Assembly: GCA_938023035.1 (NCBI GenBank)
Contig: CALIDI010000027.1
Span: 1 to 64,000 of the forward strand
Origin: an uncultured Leptolyngbyaceae cyanobacterium
GTDB lineage: Bacteria; Cyanobacteriota; Cyanobacteriia; Leptolyngbyales; Leptolyngbyaceae
Reading direction: 5' to 3'
DNA: 64,000 bases
The translations under genes and the position numbers were made by a program. Positions 9,218 through 17,705 of this stretch are shown here, in pieces (the first letter of the stretch is position 1; every line of letters starts with the position of its first letter). The notes under the pieces were generated by a model. That model did no database searches. It had not been told where the DNA came from and saw nothing but the letters and a program-made list of their open reading frames with translations.

Positions 9218-10627
9218 ATGGACTTGACGGATTTGGCGTTTACCTCGGCCCTAGAGCAGGCCGCGATGATTCGCCGCCGCGAAATCTCGCCCCTTGAGTT
9301 GACGGAGCTGTATTTGCGGCGTATTGAGCAGTTCAATCCCCAACTGGGCTGCTATGTACATGTGGCAGCAGAGTTTGCGATCGCCGATGCAACAGCGAAA
9401 ACGGAAGCACTGACCCACGCCTCTGACTTGCCTCCATTCTACGGGGTTCCTATTCCGATTAAAGATCTTGATCCCGTTGCGGGCATGCCCTGTAGCTACG
9501 GCTTGCGTATTCTCAAGCATCGGATTGCGGCAGCCGATAACGGGGTAGTGCGACGGGTCAAACAAGCCGGGTTTGTGATTTTGGGGAAGACCGCGACTTC
9601 AGAAGTCGGTACTCTTCCCTACACGGAAAACAATGGCTTTTTGCCTGTACGCAACCCCTGGAATTTAGATTACACAGCTGGTGGGTCAAGTGGGGGCGCC
9701 GCGGCAGCTCTCGCGGCTGGTCTATGCCCCATTGCCCAAGGCTCGGATGGAGGTGGCTCGATTCGGGGGCCAGCCTTTTGTTGTGGGTTAGTGGGCATCA
9801 AGCCCTCGCGGGGGCGAGTGACCCACGCGCCCTATGGCGATCGCCTGAGTGGTGCCGCGATTGAAGGGCCTTTGGGGCGGTCTGTCGCCGATGCCGCCGC
9901 CCTGCTCGATGTTTTGGCTGGCTATGAGCTAGGGGATCCCTATTGGTTGCCCGACCCAGAACCCTCCTTTTTGCTGTCAGCCCAAACGCCACCTCCATGC
10001 CTGCGAATTGGCTTTGCAACAACGATTGAGCCGGTCGGCATTGCCGATCCAATCTGTCAACAAGCAGTACTGGACACAGCCAGGCAGCTAGAAGACCTGG
10101 GCCATCAGGTTGAACCCGCTCCTAGACTGGATTTTAGTGAGCTGATCGATCCCTTTACTACCGTTTTTCAAGCGGTACTGGCTGAGGCGGGGGTTCCTCC
10201 TTTTTTTCTAGGCAAGATGAATCGCTGGTGGTGGGTAAAAGCCCAACTTTGTTCTAGCGGCAGCTATCTCCGGGCAGTGGCGAAAATGCAGTGCGTTGCC
10301 CGCCAAATTGTGGCCGAATTCGAAACCGCTATGGATGTTTTGGTGCTGCCGACCTACATGCACCCGCCCATTAAGGTGGGGGAATGGGCAAAATTAAGCC
10401 CACCTAAAACCCTGGAAAAAATCATCCATTGGATTGCCCCCTGCCCTCCTTTTAATGCGACCGGTCAACCCGCGATCGCCCTGCCCACAGGCTTTGCTCC
10501 CAACGGGGTGCCGATTGGTGTGCAGTTGGTTGGGCGGCCTGGGGATGAAGCCACCCTGATTGCACTAGCAGGGCAGCTAGAGGCTCAAGCGACCCAACCG
10601 CGATCGCGTCCCGCTTTTGCCTCTTAG
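9218..10627 (+). CDS. Amidase signature (AS) family amidohydrolase
   Basis: A 469-residue member of the amidase family (Ser-cisSer-Lys triad). The catalytic Lys is in [12 protein letters not shown], and the Gly/Ser-rich signature [16 protein letters not shown] is followed by [13 protein letters not shown], which contains the nucleophilic Ser. Substrate may be any amide. It is not GatA with certainty, because no gatB or gatC is present. The start at 9218 follows the glycosyltransferase stop at 9211-9213; the longer frame from 9149 lies wholly inside the glycosyltransferase gene and is rejected. Confidence 0.85.
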   Translation: MDLTDLAFTSALEQAAMIRRREISPLELTELYLRRIEQFNPQLGCYVHVAAEFAIADATAKTEALTHASDLPPFYGVPIPIKDLDPVAGMPCSYGLRILKHRIAAADNGVVRRVKQAGFVILGKTATSEVGTLPYTENNGFLPVRNPWNLDYTAGGSSGGAAAALAAGLCPIAQGSDGGGSIRGPAFCCGLVGIKPSRGRVTHAPYGDRLSGAAIEGPLGRSVADAAALLDVLAGYELGDPYWLPDPEPSFLLSAQTPPPCLRIGFATTIEPVGIADPICQQAVLDTARQLEDLGHQVEPAPRLDFSELIDPFTTVFQAVLAEAGVPPFFLGKMNRWWWVKAQLCSSGSYLRAVAKMQCVARQIVAEFETAMDVLVLPTYMHPPIKVGEWAKLSPPKTLEKIIHWIAPCPPFNATGQPAIALPTGFAPNGVPIGVQLVGRPGDEATLIALAGQLEAQATQPRSRPAFAS

Positions 10628-11266
10628 GGCTAAGCCTCGACCCAACGAGAACTGGCACTGACGCGATCGTCAAGTTGCTGAGTCCACAGGGGTTCAAAGA
10701 CAGGGGGAGGGGCGCTGCCCCCAGCCAAAGGTCACCCCTTTCCCCCGGCCTAAATCAAGCAGCGGCCATGGTCATAACAGGCATGTTAGGCAAACCTAAG
10801 ACATCAATCAGGCTACCCCTCGGCATACCGAGAAACCCAGCCCGCTGTTCTTTCATTGGGTAGTTGGCATAGCAGAAATCGCCCAGCGAGTCAGGATAAT
10901 AATCATCACCCCATAAACTTTTTCAAGAAATCGTCACATTTCTTTGCAATGCATTTGACCCATGATCAGGAACTGATCCACGTTCAAAGCTCTGAAAAGT
11001 CAGTCAGTAGTGATTTCAGTCTGATTTCTGGTCGCTTAGGGAAAGACTGAACTGTCCCTGAAACCTGAAAATGTGACACAGGGTCAATGGAGATCTCGGC
11101 TAAATTGGGTATGATTCTCTTGGTAGTGTGTTCTAACGAACATTATTTACTTGATCTACAAGAAGATCTGGATTACTCTGATGCTTAATGAAAGCCGATG
11201 CTACGGAATTCAAGAAGATCCCAGAGCGATCTTGTCGTTCATCCAGGTGTGAGGAGGACAATTTAG
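10628..11266 (+). other. Long leader/promoter region of the porin gene
   Basis: This 639-bp spacer has no supported gene. TATGAT at 11110-11115 is a possible -10 element, though no good -35 was seen. An imperfect-spaced palindrome, TGTTC-TAAC-GAACA, lies at 11129-11142, just after the likely transcription start, where an operator would be placed. A strong ribosome site (GAGGAGG at 11251-11257) precedes the porin ATG. Confidence 0.4.
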
Positions 11267-13036
11267 ATGTCGAAATTATGGTTTAGCTCTCTGTTGTGCA
11301 GCCCCGTTGCCTTGGGTGCTGCTCTGATTGCTTCGGGAAATGCCGCAATGGCAGCCGACGTAGTTGTTGCTGAGCAGACTCCCTCTGCTTCTGCGGAGTC
11401 TTTGATAGCTGCTCCGGAAGTTGGCATTAGCCCTGTTTTTTCTAGCGCGGTTGAAGCCCCAGTAAAAATTGCTTCTACACCTGTCGAGGCGAGTGCATCT
11501 GGTCTAGATACTTCGTCCCTGGAACAAGTCAATCGTTACAGCCGCGAAGGGCGTAGTACTCAAGCACAGGTGACTTCTGTTTCTCAGTTGTCTGATGTTC
11601 GCCCCACTGACTGGGCTTTTCAGGCATTGCAGTCTCTGGTTGAGCGTTACGGCTGTATTGTTGGTTATCCTGACCGCACCTACCGAGGCAACCAGGCTTT
11701 AACCCGTTATGAGTTTGCCGCTGGTTTGAATGCTTGCTTGGATCGGATCAATGAACTGATTGCTGCTGCAACCGGTGACTTGGTCAAGAAGGAAGATTTA
11801 GACACTATCCGTAAGTTGCAAGAGGAGTTTGCGGCTGAACTAGCAACCCTCCGAGGTCGGGTTGACTCGCTGGAAGCTCGTACTACAACCTTGGAAAAGC
11901 AACAGTTCTCTACGACGACGAAGTTGTCTGGGGAAGCAATTTTTGCAATTACGGATGAGTTTAGTAGCGGTGGCAACAACAAAACCGTTTTCCAAGATCG
12001 AGTTCGCTTATTGTTGAACACGAGCTTCTCCGGAAAAGATTTGTTGGTCACCCGTTTAGATGCGGGTAATGCTGAGTTGTTTAACCAGCCAGGAAATGAA
12101 GGACAGCAGACCTTCAACATCGGAAATACTGGTGGTAATAACGTTGTTCTAGGTTGGTTGGCCTACTACTTTCCTGTTGGTGAAGAGGGTCAAGTTTATA
12201 TTCCAGCCTATGCAGGTCTGCACTACGACTACGCTCCCACTAGCTCCGGCTTGATGGAAGGGTTTGATGGTGGTAATGGGCCTCTCTCGGTCTTTGCTCA
12301 ACGCAACCCTATCTATAACATCGGTGGTGGTACGGGTATCGGTGTTACCCTGCCTCTGGGTCCCCTGAAGATTAGTGCGGGTTACCTGGCTGATAACTCC
12401 AACCTGCCCAACGGAGTTGGCGGTGCTAATGTGCCGACTGCTGGTGGTGGGTTGTTTAACGGTAGCTATAGTGCCTTGGGTCAAGTCACGTTTGCTCCTG
12501 GAGATGCCTTGTCTGTGAGCTTGACCTACGTCAATGCTTATCGTAAGGGTGGTCTGGGGATCTTTGATATTGGTGGTGGTGCTTCCGTTGTTGGTAGTGG
12601 ATTTGATTCCGTTTTTGGATTATCAACAAGGGTGAATGCCTTCGGTATTTCGGCAGCCTTTAAGCCTTCACCAAAATTCTCTATCAATGGCTTTGCTACC
12701 TACGGTCGTGCTGACTTCCAGGGCGATTTGTTGGGTGATGCTGAGTTTTGGAGCTTTGGCGGTGGGGTTGCCATTGCTGACTTTGGTAGCAAGGGTAGCC
12801 TGCTGGGAATTGCAGGTGGGGTTCAACCCTACTTGGGCAACACCCAACGCTTCTTAGGCCCCCTTGGCCCTGTCTTCTTTGGCAATAAGCCTATCCATCT
12901 GGAGGCTTTTTATAAGTTCCAGGTGAATGATTTTATTTCGGTTACTCCGGGTGTGATCTGGATTCTGAATCCTGCTCAGGCGAGCTTCACTAATGATGTT
13001 GTCATCGGTACCATCCGAACCACCTTCACCTTCTAA
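11267..13036 (+). CDS. SLH-domain OprB-family porin
   Basis: A major outer-membrane porin, 589 residues. A signal peptide (SLLCSPVALGAALIASGNAAMA, then AD) is followed by an Ala/Ser/Val-rich spacer. One S-layer homology domain lies at about 105-165 (DVRPTDWAFQALQSL, GYPDRTYRGNQALTRYEFAAGL) and would bind peptidoglycan-linked polymer. A coiled-coil segment follows (LATLRGRVDSLEARTTTLEKQ), then a Gly-rich beta-barrel ending TIRTTFTF with the C-terminal Phe needed for barrel insertion. This SLH-coiled coil-OprB order is standard for cyanobacterial porins, some of which are tied to iron uptake. GAGGAGG is well placed before the ATG, and a hairpin terminator follows at 13091. Confidence 0.93.
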   Translation: MSKLWFSSLLCSPVALGAALIASGNAAMAADVVVAEQTPSASAESLIAAPEVGISPVFSSAVEAPVKIASTPVEASASGLDTSSLEQVNRYSREGRSTQAQVTSVSQLSDVRPTDWAFQALQSLVERYGCIVGYPDRTYRGNQALTRYEFAAGLNACLDRINELIAAATGDLVKKEDLDTIRKLQEEFAAELATLRGRVDSLEARTTTLEKQQFSTTTKLSGEAIFAITDEFSSGGNNKTVFQDRVRLLLNTSFSGKDLLVTRLDAGNAELFNQPGNEGQQTFNIGNTGGNNVVLGWLAYYFPVGEEGQVYIPAYAGLHYDYAPTSSGLMEGFDGGNGPLSVFAQRNPIYNIGGGTGIGVTLPLGPLKISAGYLADNSNLPNGVGGANVPTAGGGLFNGSYSALGQVTFAPGDALSVSLTYVNAYRKGGLGIFDIGGGASVVGSGFDSVFGLSTRVNAFGISAAFKPSPKFSINGFATYGRADFQGDLLGDAEFWSFGGGVAIADFGSKGSLLGIAGGVQPYLGNTQRFLGPLGPVFFGNKPIHLEAFYKFQVNDFISVTPGVIWILNPAQASFTNDVVIGTIRTTFTF

Positions 13037-13090
13037 TTTTTCTTTCAGCCGTTTATCTTAGGTTGATACCTGACTGAATTAGAAGTTTGA

Positions 13091-13117
13091 AAGCCCTGCC
13101 ATAGGACAGGGCTTTTT
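13091..13117 (+). terminator. Rho-independent terminator of the porin gene
   Basis: An 8-bp stem, AAGCCCTG at 13091-13098 and CAGGGCTT at 13107-13114, closes an 8-nt loop and runs into a T tract. It lies 55 bp past the porin stop. Confidence 0.85.
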
Positions 13118-13196
13118 AATGACTGAAAACCCTAGCGATAAACCGTAGTATAATAGAGGAGCTGATCGTGACTTGCTGAAGTAGGTCGAAGTAATC

Positions 13197-13634
13197 GTGG
13201 ATTTGTCTTGTAAAAATGAATATGCGATCGCCGCTTTGATTGAGCTAGCGATTCATTACCATAGCGGTGAGCCGCTTCAGATTCGGCAAATTTCTGCACA
13301 ACAGCAGATTCCTGATCGCTACCTGGAGCAACTGCTGGCAACCTTGCGGCGAGGGGGCTTGATTAAATCACAGCGTGGAGCAAAGGGTGGGTATGTGTTG
13401 GCCCGCGAACCCTGGAAGATCACCCTTTTGGAAGTCTTGCAGTGCCTAGATGGTCTAGAGGCACAACCCATCCGACAAGAATCCACCCTGAAGACAACCG
13501 AGGGCACTATTATCCACGAAGTTTGGCAAGAGGCCCACGGGGCGGCGAATGCTGTTTTGCAGCAGTACACCCTGAAGCATCTCTGTGAAAAGCGGGATGC
13601 CCGCCGCCAACTCGATATCATGTATTACATTTAG
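13197..13634 (+). CDS. Rrf2-family transcriptional regulator
   Basis: A 145-residue winged-helix regulator. Family features are the N-terminal EYAIAALIELAIHY, IRQISAQQQIPDRYLEQLLATLRRGGLI recognition region and the wing SQRGAKGGYVLAR. The Cys-X5-Cys-X5-Cys Fe-S motif of IscR/NsrR is missing; only isolated cysteines remain, so an iron-sulfur cofactor is unlikely. It starts with GTG; the perfect -10 hexamer TATAAT lies at 13149-13154. cysK follows 122 bp downstream on the same strand, which recalls the CymR (Rrf2) control of cysteine metabolism in Firmicutes. A role in sulfur regulation is an inference from that adjacency. Confidence 0.87.
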   Translation: MDLSCKNEYAIAALIELAIHYHSGEPLQIRQISAQQQIPDRYLEQLLATLRRGGLIKSQRGAKGGYVLAREPWKITLLEVLQCLDGLEAQPIRQESTLKTTEGTIIHEVWQEAHGAANAVLQQYTLKHLCEKRDARRQLDIMYYI

Positions 13635-13756
13635 ACAATAAAGGCGACCTGGGTCGCAACCATGCTCTCCCCTGAGAAAGGGGTTGGCTCTGCAAGCCTA
13701 ACGTTTCCTTTTGTTTTAGCTTGATTTTCCTTCTATCCTCCTCTTTGCAGATTGCC

Positions 13757-14725
13757 ATGCGGATTGCTCAAAATATTACTCAACTGATTGGTCGCACCCC
13801 CCTCGTTAACCTCAATCGAATTCCTCAGGCGGAGGGATGTCTAGCTCAGATTGTGGTCAAACTAGAGGGGATGAACCCCTCAGCGTCGGTCAAAGATCGC
13901 ATTGGCATTAGCATGATTGAAGCGGCAGAGCGGGAAGGGGTGATCGCCCCAGGTAAAACTATTCTGGTCGAGCCGACCTCTGGTAATACTGGGATTGCTC
14001 TGGCAATGGTGGCAGCAGCCAAGGGCTATCGTCTGATTTTGACTATGCCAGAAACAATGAGCGCTGAAAGGCGGGCAATGCTGCGCGCCTATGGAGCAGA
14101 GCTAGAACTAACCCCTGGAATTGAGGGGATGAGTGGCTGCATTCAGCGAGCTCAGCAAATTGTTGATCAGCTTCCCAATGCTTATATGCTGCAACAGTTT
14201 CGTAATCCGGCCAACCCCAAAATCCATCGTGAAACAACTGCTGAGGAAATTTGGGCAGATACAGACGGTCAGGTGGATGTGATTGTTGCGGGTGTGGGAA
14301 CCGGTGGCACAATTACTGGGGTTGCGGAGGTTCTCAAACAGCGTAAACCTGAGTTTCGGGCGATCGCGGTGGAGCCAGCCAATAGCCCAGTGTTGTCTGG
14401 AGGAAGACCTGGCCCCCACAAAATTCAGGGTATTGGAGCGGGCTTTGTGCCGCCTGTCTTAAACGTGAATTTAATTGATGAGGTGATCACTGTCAGTGAT
14501 GAGGATGCGATCGCCTTTGGACGGCGGCTGGCTCGGGAAGAGGGGCTGCTTTCAGGGATTTCGAGTGGAGCCGCTCTATTTGCCGCCATTCAAGTGGCTC
14601 GGCGGCCTGAGTATAAAGACAAACTAATTGTCATGATTCAAGCCAGTTTTGGTGAGCGTTATCTCAGCACTCCGCTGTTTCAAGATCCAGAACTGATACT
14701 GGCCAACACCACCAGCCCTTCCTAA
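13757..14725 (+). CDS. cysK: Cysteine synthase A (O-acetylserine sulfhydrylase)
   Basis: A PLP enzyme making L-cysteine from O-acetylserine and sulfide. The 322 residues show [17 protein letters not shown], the PLP lysine in [10 protein letters not shown], the substrate loop [11 protein letters not shown], the phosphate-binding [10 protein letters not shown], and the [11 protein letters not shown] stretch near the C-terminus. Length fits CysK/CysM; the loop types favour CysK. The ATG at 13757 replaces a TTG start 36 bp upstream whose leader is not conserved. It lies directly behind the Rrf2 regulator. Confidence 0.92.
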   Translation: MRIAQNITQLIGRTPLVNLNRIPQAEGCLAQIVVKLEGMNPSASVKDRIGISMIEAAEREGVIAPGKTILVEPTSGNTGIALAMVAAAKGYRLILTMPETMSAERRAMLRAYGAELELTPGIEGMSGCIQRAQQIVDQLPNAYMLQQFRNPANPKIHRETTAEEIWADTDGQVDVIVAGVGTGGTITGVAEVLKQRKPEFRAIAVEPANSPVLSGGRPGPHKIQGIGAGFVPPVLNVNLIDEVITVSDEDAIAFGRRLAREEGLLSGISSGAALFAAIQVARRPEYKDKLIVMIQASFGERYLSTPLFQDPELILANTTSPS

Positions 14726-14929
14726 TCATTGGCTAGAGGTGCTTGGGGATGTGAAGCGGCGGTCTCATGGTTCTTGGCATTGAGAACTGTGAGGCATCAT
14801 AAGTTTTACTTAGCACACCGCTTACAAATCTCAAAACGATACTTGCAATCACGATGCCATTCCTCTTGAGAATATAGGAGATGATGAGGAAATGCATTTG
14901 CATGCAGGCAAAAAGGAAGGGAGCCGGTC

Positions 14930-15886
14930 ATGAAAGAGTTGATCCAGGGATTACGGAATTTCAAGGAGAGTTTTTTCTCCCAGCACCGTGAATTGTTTGG
15001 CGAACTGTCTCAGGGGCAACATCCAAATGTGTTATTCATCACCTGCTCTGACTCGCGGGTTGACCCAAATCTCATTACTCAAGCTGAACCTGGCGATCTA
15101 TTTGTGATTCGGAATGCCGGCAATCTGGTGCCGCCCTATGGGTCAACTAATGGCGGTGAAGGAGCCACAATTGAGTATGCCCTCCATGCCCTGGGGGTTG
15201 AGCACATCATTGTGTGTGGCCATTCTCACTGTGGTGCCATGAAAGGGTTATTGCATTTAGAAAAGCTCGAAGATGAAATGCCGCTGGTACATAGTTGGTT
15301 GAAGCATGCTGAAGCAACCCGCCGTCTTATTAAAGAAAACTATCGAACCTATTCAGATGCCGAACTTTTGGAAATTGCGATCGCCGAAAACGTCTTGACC
15401 CAAATCGAAAACTTAAAAACCTACCCCGTCGTGCATTCCCGCCTGTATCAGCGCACTCTGAAGATTTACGCCTGGATTTACTTCATTGAAACCGGCGAAG
15501 TTTTAGCCTACGACCCAGAAACCCATACCTACATCCCCCCTCAGTCTCAAATTGAGTACGACGAGCAAGGAAAAACCACACAAGTTCTTCAAACCCTGGC
15601 TCCTCCGGTTGCCTGTGAATTGCCCTACTACCCAGAAATGGATTCATCAGCAGTTTCCGCCCCGTTGCAACCAGCGGCCCACTCGAAAAATAGTAGTGCA
15701 GGCAATGTAGCAATTGCCCATGCGGCTTCAACGAGCAGAGACAACTACACCAGGCCATCTCAGGTAACCCCTGCGCAACAGAGGGCGACTCACCTGGCAG
15801 TAAAGGAAGAAACGATGAACGGCAACGGGACTCCCTGGCTATCACCAGAGCAGGTGGATCGGATCTATCGTGGCTCTAGGCCATGA
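14930..15886 (+). CDS. ccaA: Beta-carboxysomal carbonic anhydrase CcaA
   Basis: A beta-class carbonic anhydrase converting bicarbonate to CO2 inside carboxysomes. Zinc ligands Cys39 (in TCSDSR), His98 and Cys101 (GHSHCGAM), with the Asp41-Arg43 dyad, sit at the same residue numbers as recalled for CcaA/IcfA. After the catalytic core (~1-210) comes a long poorly conserved linker, then a conserved C-terminal peptide WLSPEQVDRIYRGSR, which in CcaA is the region that binds CcmM. At 318 residues it is longer than simple beta-CAs. AAGGAAGG lies before the ATG. No other ccm genes are in the window. The stop codon falls at the border of an IS982 remnant. Confidence 0.93.
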   Translation: MKELIQGLRNFKESFFSQHRELFGELSQGQHPNVLFITCSDSRVDPNLITQAEPGDLFVIRNAGNLVPPYGSTNGGEGATIEYALHALGVEHIIVCGHSHCGAMKGLLHLEKLEDEMPLVHSWLKHAEATRRLIKENYRTYSDAELLEIAIAENVLTQIENLKTYPVVHSRLYQRTLKIYAWIYFIETGEVLAYDPETHTYIPPQSQIEYDEQGKTTQVLQTLAPPVACELPYYPEMDSSAVSAPLQPAAHSKNSSAGNVAIAHAASTSRDNYTRPSQVTPAQQRATHLAVKEETMNGNGTPWLSPEQVDRIYRGSRP

Positions 15887-16059
15887 AACGCGACGACTAT
15901 CGTCATTACTTCGCTAATGCTCAGCCGGTACTGATAGCCTTTCGACTGGTCGTCGCCCAGCAGTTGATCGCTGGCGCGTTCACAGATCTGCTCACACTCG
16001 CGGTAAAAGTCGTCAATGTCGCAACAGCCCCGGGCCAGGTCAGGGTGGGCTAGACTCAA
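15880..16059 (-). pseudogene. IS982-family transposase, N-terminal remnant
   Basis: On the minus strand, 60 codons from a TTG at 16059 read MSLAHPDLA, DIDDFYRECEQICERA, and then YRLSISEVMTIVVAFHG. The LSxSEVMTIxxxFH block is the N-terminal signature of IS982 transposases. Similarity stops at FHG, exactly where the sequence becomes the end of ccaA, so the remaining two-thirds, including the catalytic core, is gone. This is a truncated insertion sequence. Confidence 0.65.
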
Positions 16060-16162
16060 AGACCTGGCTGAGGTGCTTAGAATTCAATACTTTGAGCGTA
16101 ACCCTTAGCCTTTCTTTCCGCACTCTATTCCTTGGCGAACTCACAGTGATTGAGGAAAGTCT

Positions 16163-16690
16163 ATGTCGATTCGAGTAGAAATAGTGCCTCCCAACCCCGC
16201 TTGGCCCGATGCATTTCAGTCTGAGTCTCGCCGGGTGGCGCTAGCCTTGGGGAACAACGTCACCACGATTCATCATATTGGTAGCACCGCCATTCCAGGA
16301 ATCTACGCTAAACCTGTGATCGATATGCTGGTAGAGGTTCGCGACCTTACTCAGGTAGATGCCAATGAGTCAGCCATGATTGCTTTGGGATATGAGGCAC
16401 TGGGAGAGTTTGGCATTCGGCGCTATTTTCGCAAAGACAATACCGACGGTGTTAGAACTCACCACGCCCATATTTTTGAGCATAGCTCCCCCGAAGTCGC
16501 TCGCCATCTGGCCTTTCGAGACTATATGATTGTGCATCCTGAGGTGGCGCAGCAATACGGCGACTTGAAACGACAACTGGCAGACCAACTAAACCGCGAT
16601 GATATTGAGGGATATATGGATGGAAAAGATGAATTTGTCAAAACGATGGAAAAACGCGCTCTGGATTGGTGGAAGGTAACGCACCTATAA
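16163..16690 (+). CDS. GrpB/UPF0157 family protein
   Basis: A 175-residue cytoplasmic protein of the GrpB (UPF0157) family, which has a nucleotidyltransferase-like fold. Diagnostic segments are VEIVPPNPAWPDAFQSE, IHHIGSTAIPGIYAKPVIDMLV (the GSTxxPGxxxKPxID motif) and the C-terminal HLAFRDYMIVHPEVAQQYGDLK. Function is not established for the family; some members are annotated next to coenzyme A genes. It stands alone here, with GAGGAAAG before the ATG. Confidence 0.88.
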   Translation: MSIRVEIVPPNPAWPDAFQSESRRVALALGNNVTTIHHIGSTAIPGIYAKPVIDMLVEVRDLTQVDANESAMIALGYEALGEFGIRRYFRKDNTDGVRTHHAHIFEHSSPEVARHLAFRDYMIVHPEVAQQYGDLKRQLADQLNRDDIEGYMDGKDEFVKTMEKRALDWWKVTHL

Positions 16691-17178
16691 AAATGGGAAT
16701 TCTGTAGAAGGGAAAGAGGCGATCGCGAGATCACCTAGACCTTTAATTTCTTCAAGAACTAGCAATCTAATTTAATCAACGCTCATCGATCACAGCTTGT
16801 TCTAAAAATGCTTTGAGCCACTGGTTGAGCTGAGAAGTGCGTTCACTCAACCAAGCTAGAGGAAGCCTCCAGGATTGCCTCATCTTTCCTGGCCTCCTAA
16901 GCTCGGTGCTACAGCAGAAGCCCGTGAAGGCGATCGCTTGCTCAAATGCACCCGATGGGCAATCAAAGTAGATGATGCAGTTGTTAGCAAACGACTGGTT
17001 AAACTCCAAGGAGTAGAGCCTCTCTAGAGGGTAAGTAGATAGATTTGTGTCAAAGCCTGAATTCTAGTAATTTTTTGACTAAACCTCGTTATTTTTGTGC
17101 GATCTTGCCTTTCGTCGGTTAATATCCTATCCAAGTCTTGCCGTTTTTAACGGATCTGGCGTTTCTTTTAATAAACCC
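16691..17178. other. Intergenic region upstream of the FtsL-like gene
   Basis: This 488-bp spacer has no clear gene. A plus-strand frame at about 16910-17026 (EAREGDRLLKCTRWAIK to GVEPL and a stop) looks like the tail of a lost coding sequence but has no recognisable start or family. A minus-strand open frame over the same bases is probably chance. Confidence 0.35.
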
Positions 17179-17697
17179 ATGGCTTCTGGATTGCAAAGAG
17201 CCGGTCGCTCTCGGCGATCGCCCGCTCCATCACACCTTTATCTAGTATCTGACACCCCCGTAGCAAAGACTTATTGGCCTGCAAAGGGGGCAGGCCAAGT
17301 GCGGCAGCTACCCCGTCAGGCCCCTGCCCCCCTCTGGTTACGTTGGCTAATTCACCTTCAGAGAGGTTCGGCGATTGCAGCCATTGGGATGGGGATTGCC
17401 GTATCAATCGCTTATTGCAGTACGGTCTACATTCAACAGCTTTGGGCTAAAGAGTACCGGACGCTGAAGCAATTAGAACGTAATCAGCGCCAAATGACCA
17501 CCGTTAGAGAAGTCCTAAAAGATCAGATGGCCCAACAGGCAGAAGCCCCTGAGACAGGGATGAGCCAGCTAAGCCCGCAGCGTCTAATTTTTGTGCCACT
17601 CGCCCCCACTCCGTCCCCGTCCATCGCGTCAACGCCATCCACGATTCCTGCTCCTGCCAAAGTTCCCCCTGCTCTTGGACTCCCGCTTGGCTATTGA
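17179..17697 (+). CDS. FtsL-like single-pass membrane protein preceding ftsI
   Basis: A 172-residue protein with a basic, Pro-rich cytoplasmic N-terminus, one membrane segment (about 77-97, IAAIGMGIAVSIAYCSTVY), a short coiled-coil-prone stretch (LWAKEYRTLKQLERNQRQM) and a Pro/Ser-rich tail. Topology, size of the coiled coil, and position immediately before ftsI (its stop at 17695-17697 is 8 bp before the ftsI ATG) match cell-division FtsL/DivIC analogues, which link FtsI-FtsW to the divisome. Sequence alone does not prove it. The ATG at 17179 is chosen over a TTG at 17095. Confidence 0.6.
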   Translation: MASGLQRAGRSRRSPAPSHLYLVSDTPVAKTYWPAKGAGQVRQLPRQAPAPLWLRWLIHLQRGSAIAAIGMGIAVSIAYCSTVYIQQLWAKEYRTLKQLERNQRQMTTVREVLKDQMAQQAEAPETGMSQLSPQRLIFVPLAPTPSPSIASTPSTIPAPAKVPPALGLPLGY

Positions 17698-17705
17698 TAA
17701 CGGTT

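Noticed and set aside
11129-11142. LexA box
   Set aside because: The palindrome has GTTC-N4-GAAC, the reverse order of the Gram-positive LexA box (GAAC-N4-GTTC), and a porin is not an SOS gene.
16776-17009. Minus-strand 77-residue open frame
   Set aside because: No family, ribosome site or conserved pattern; a plus-strand frame across the same bases looks equally likely.
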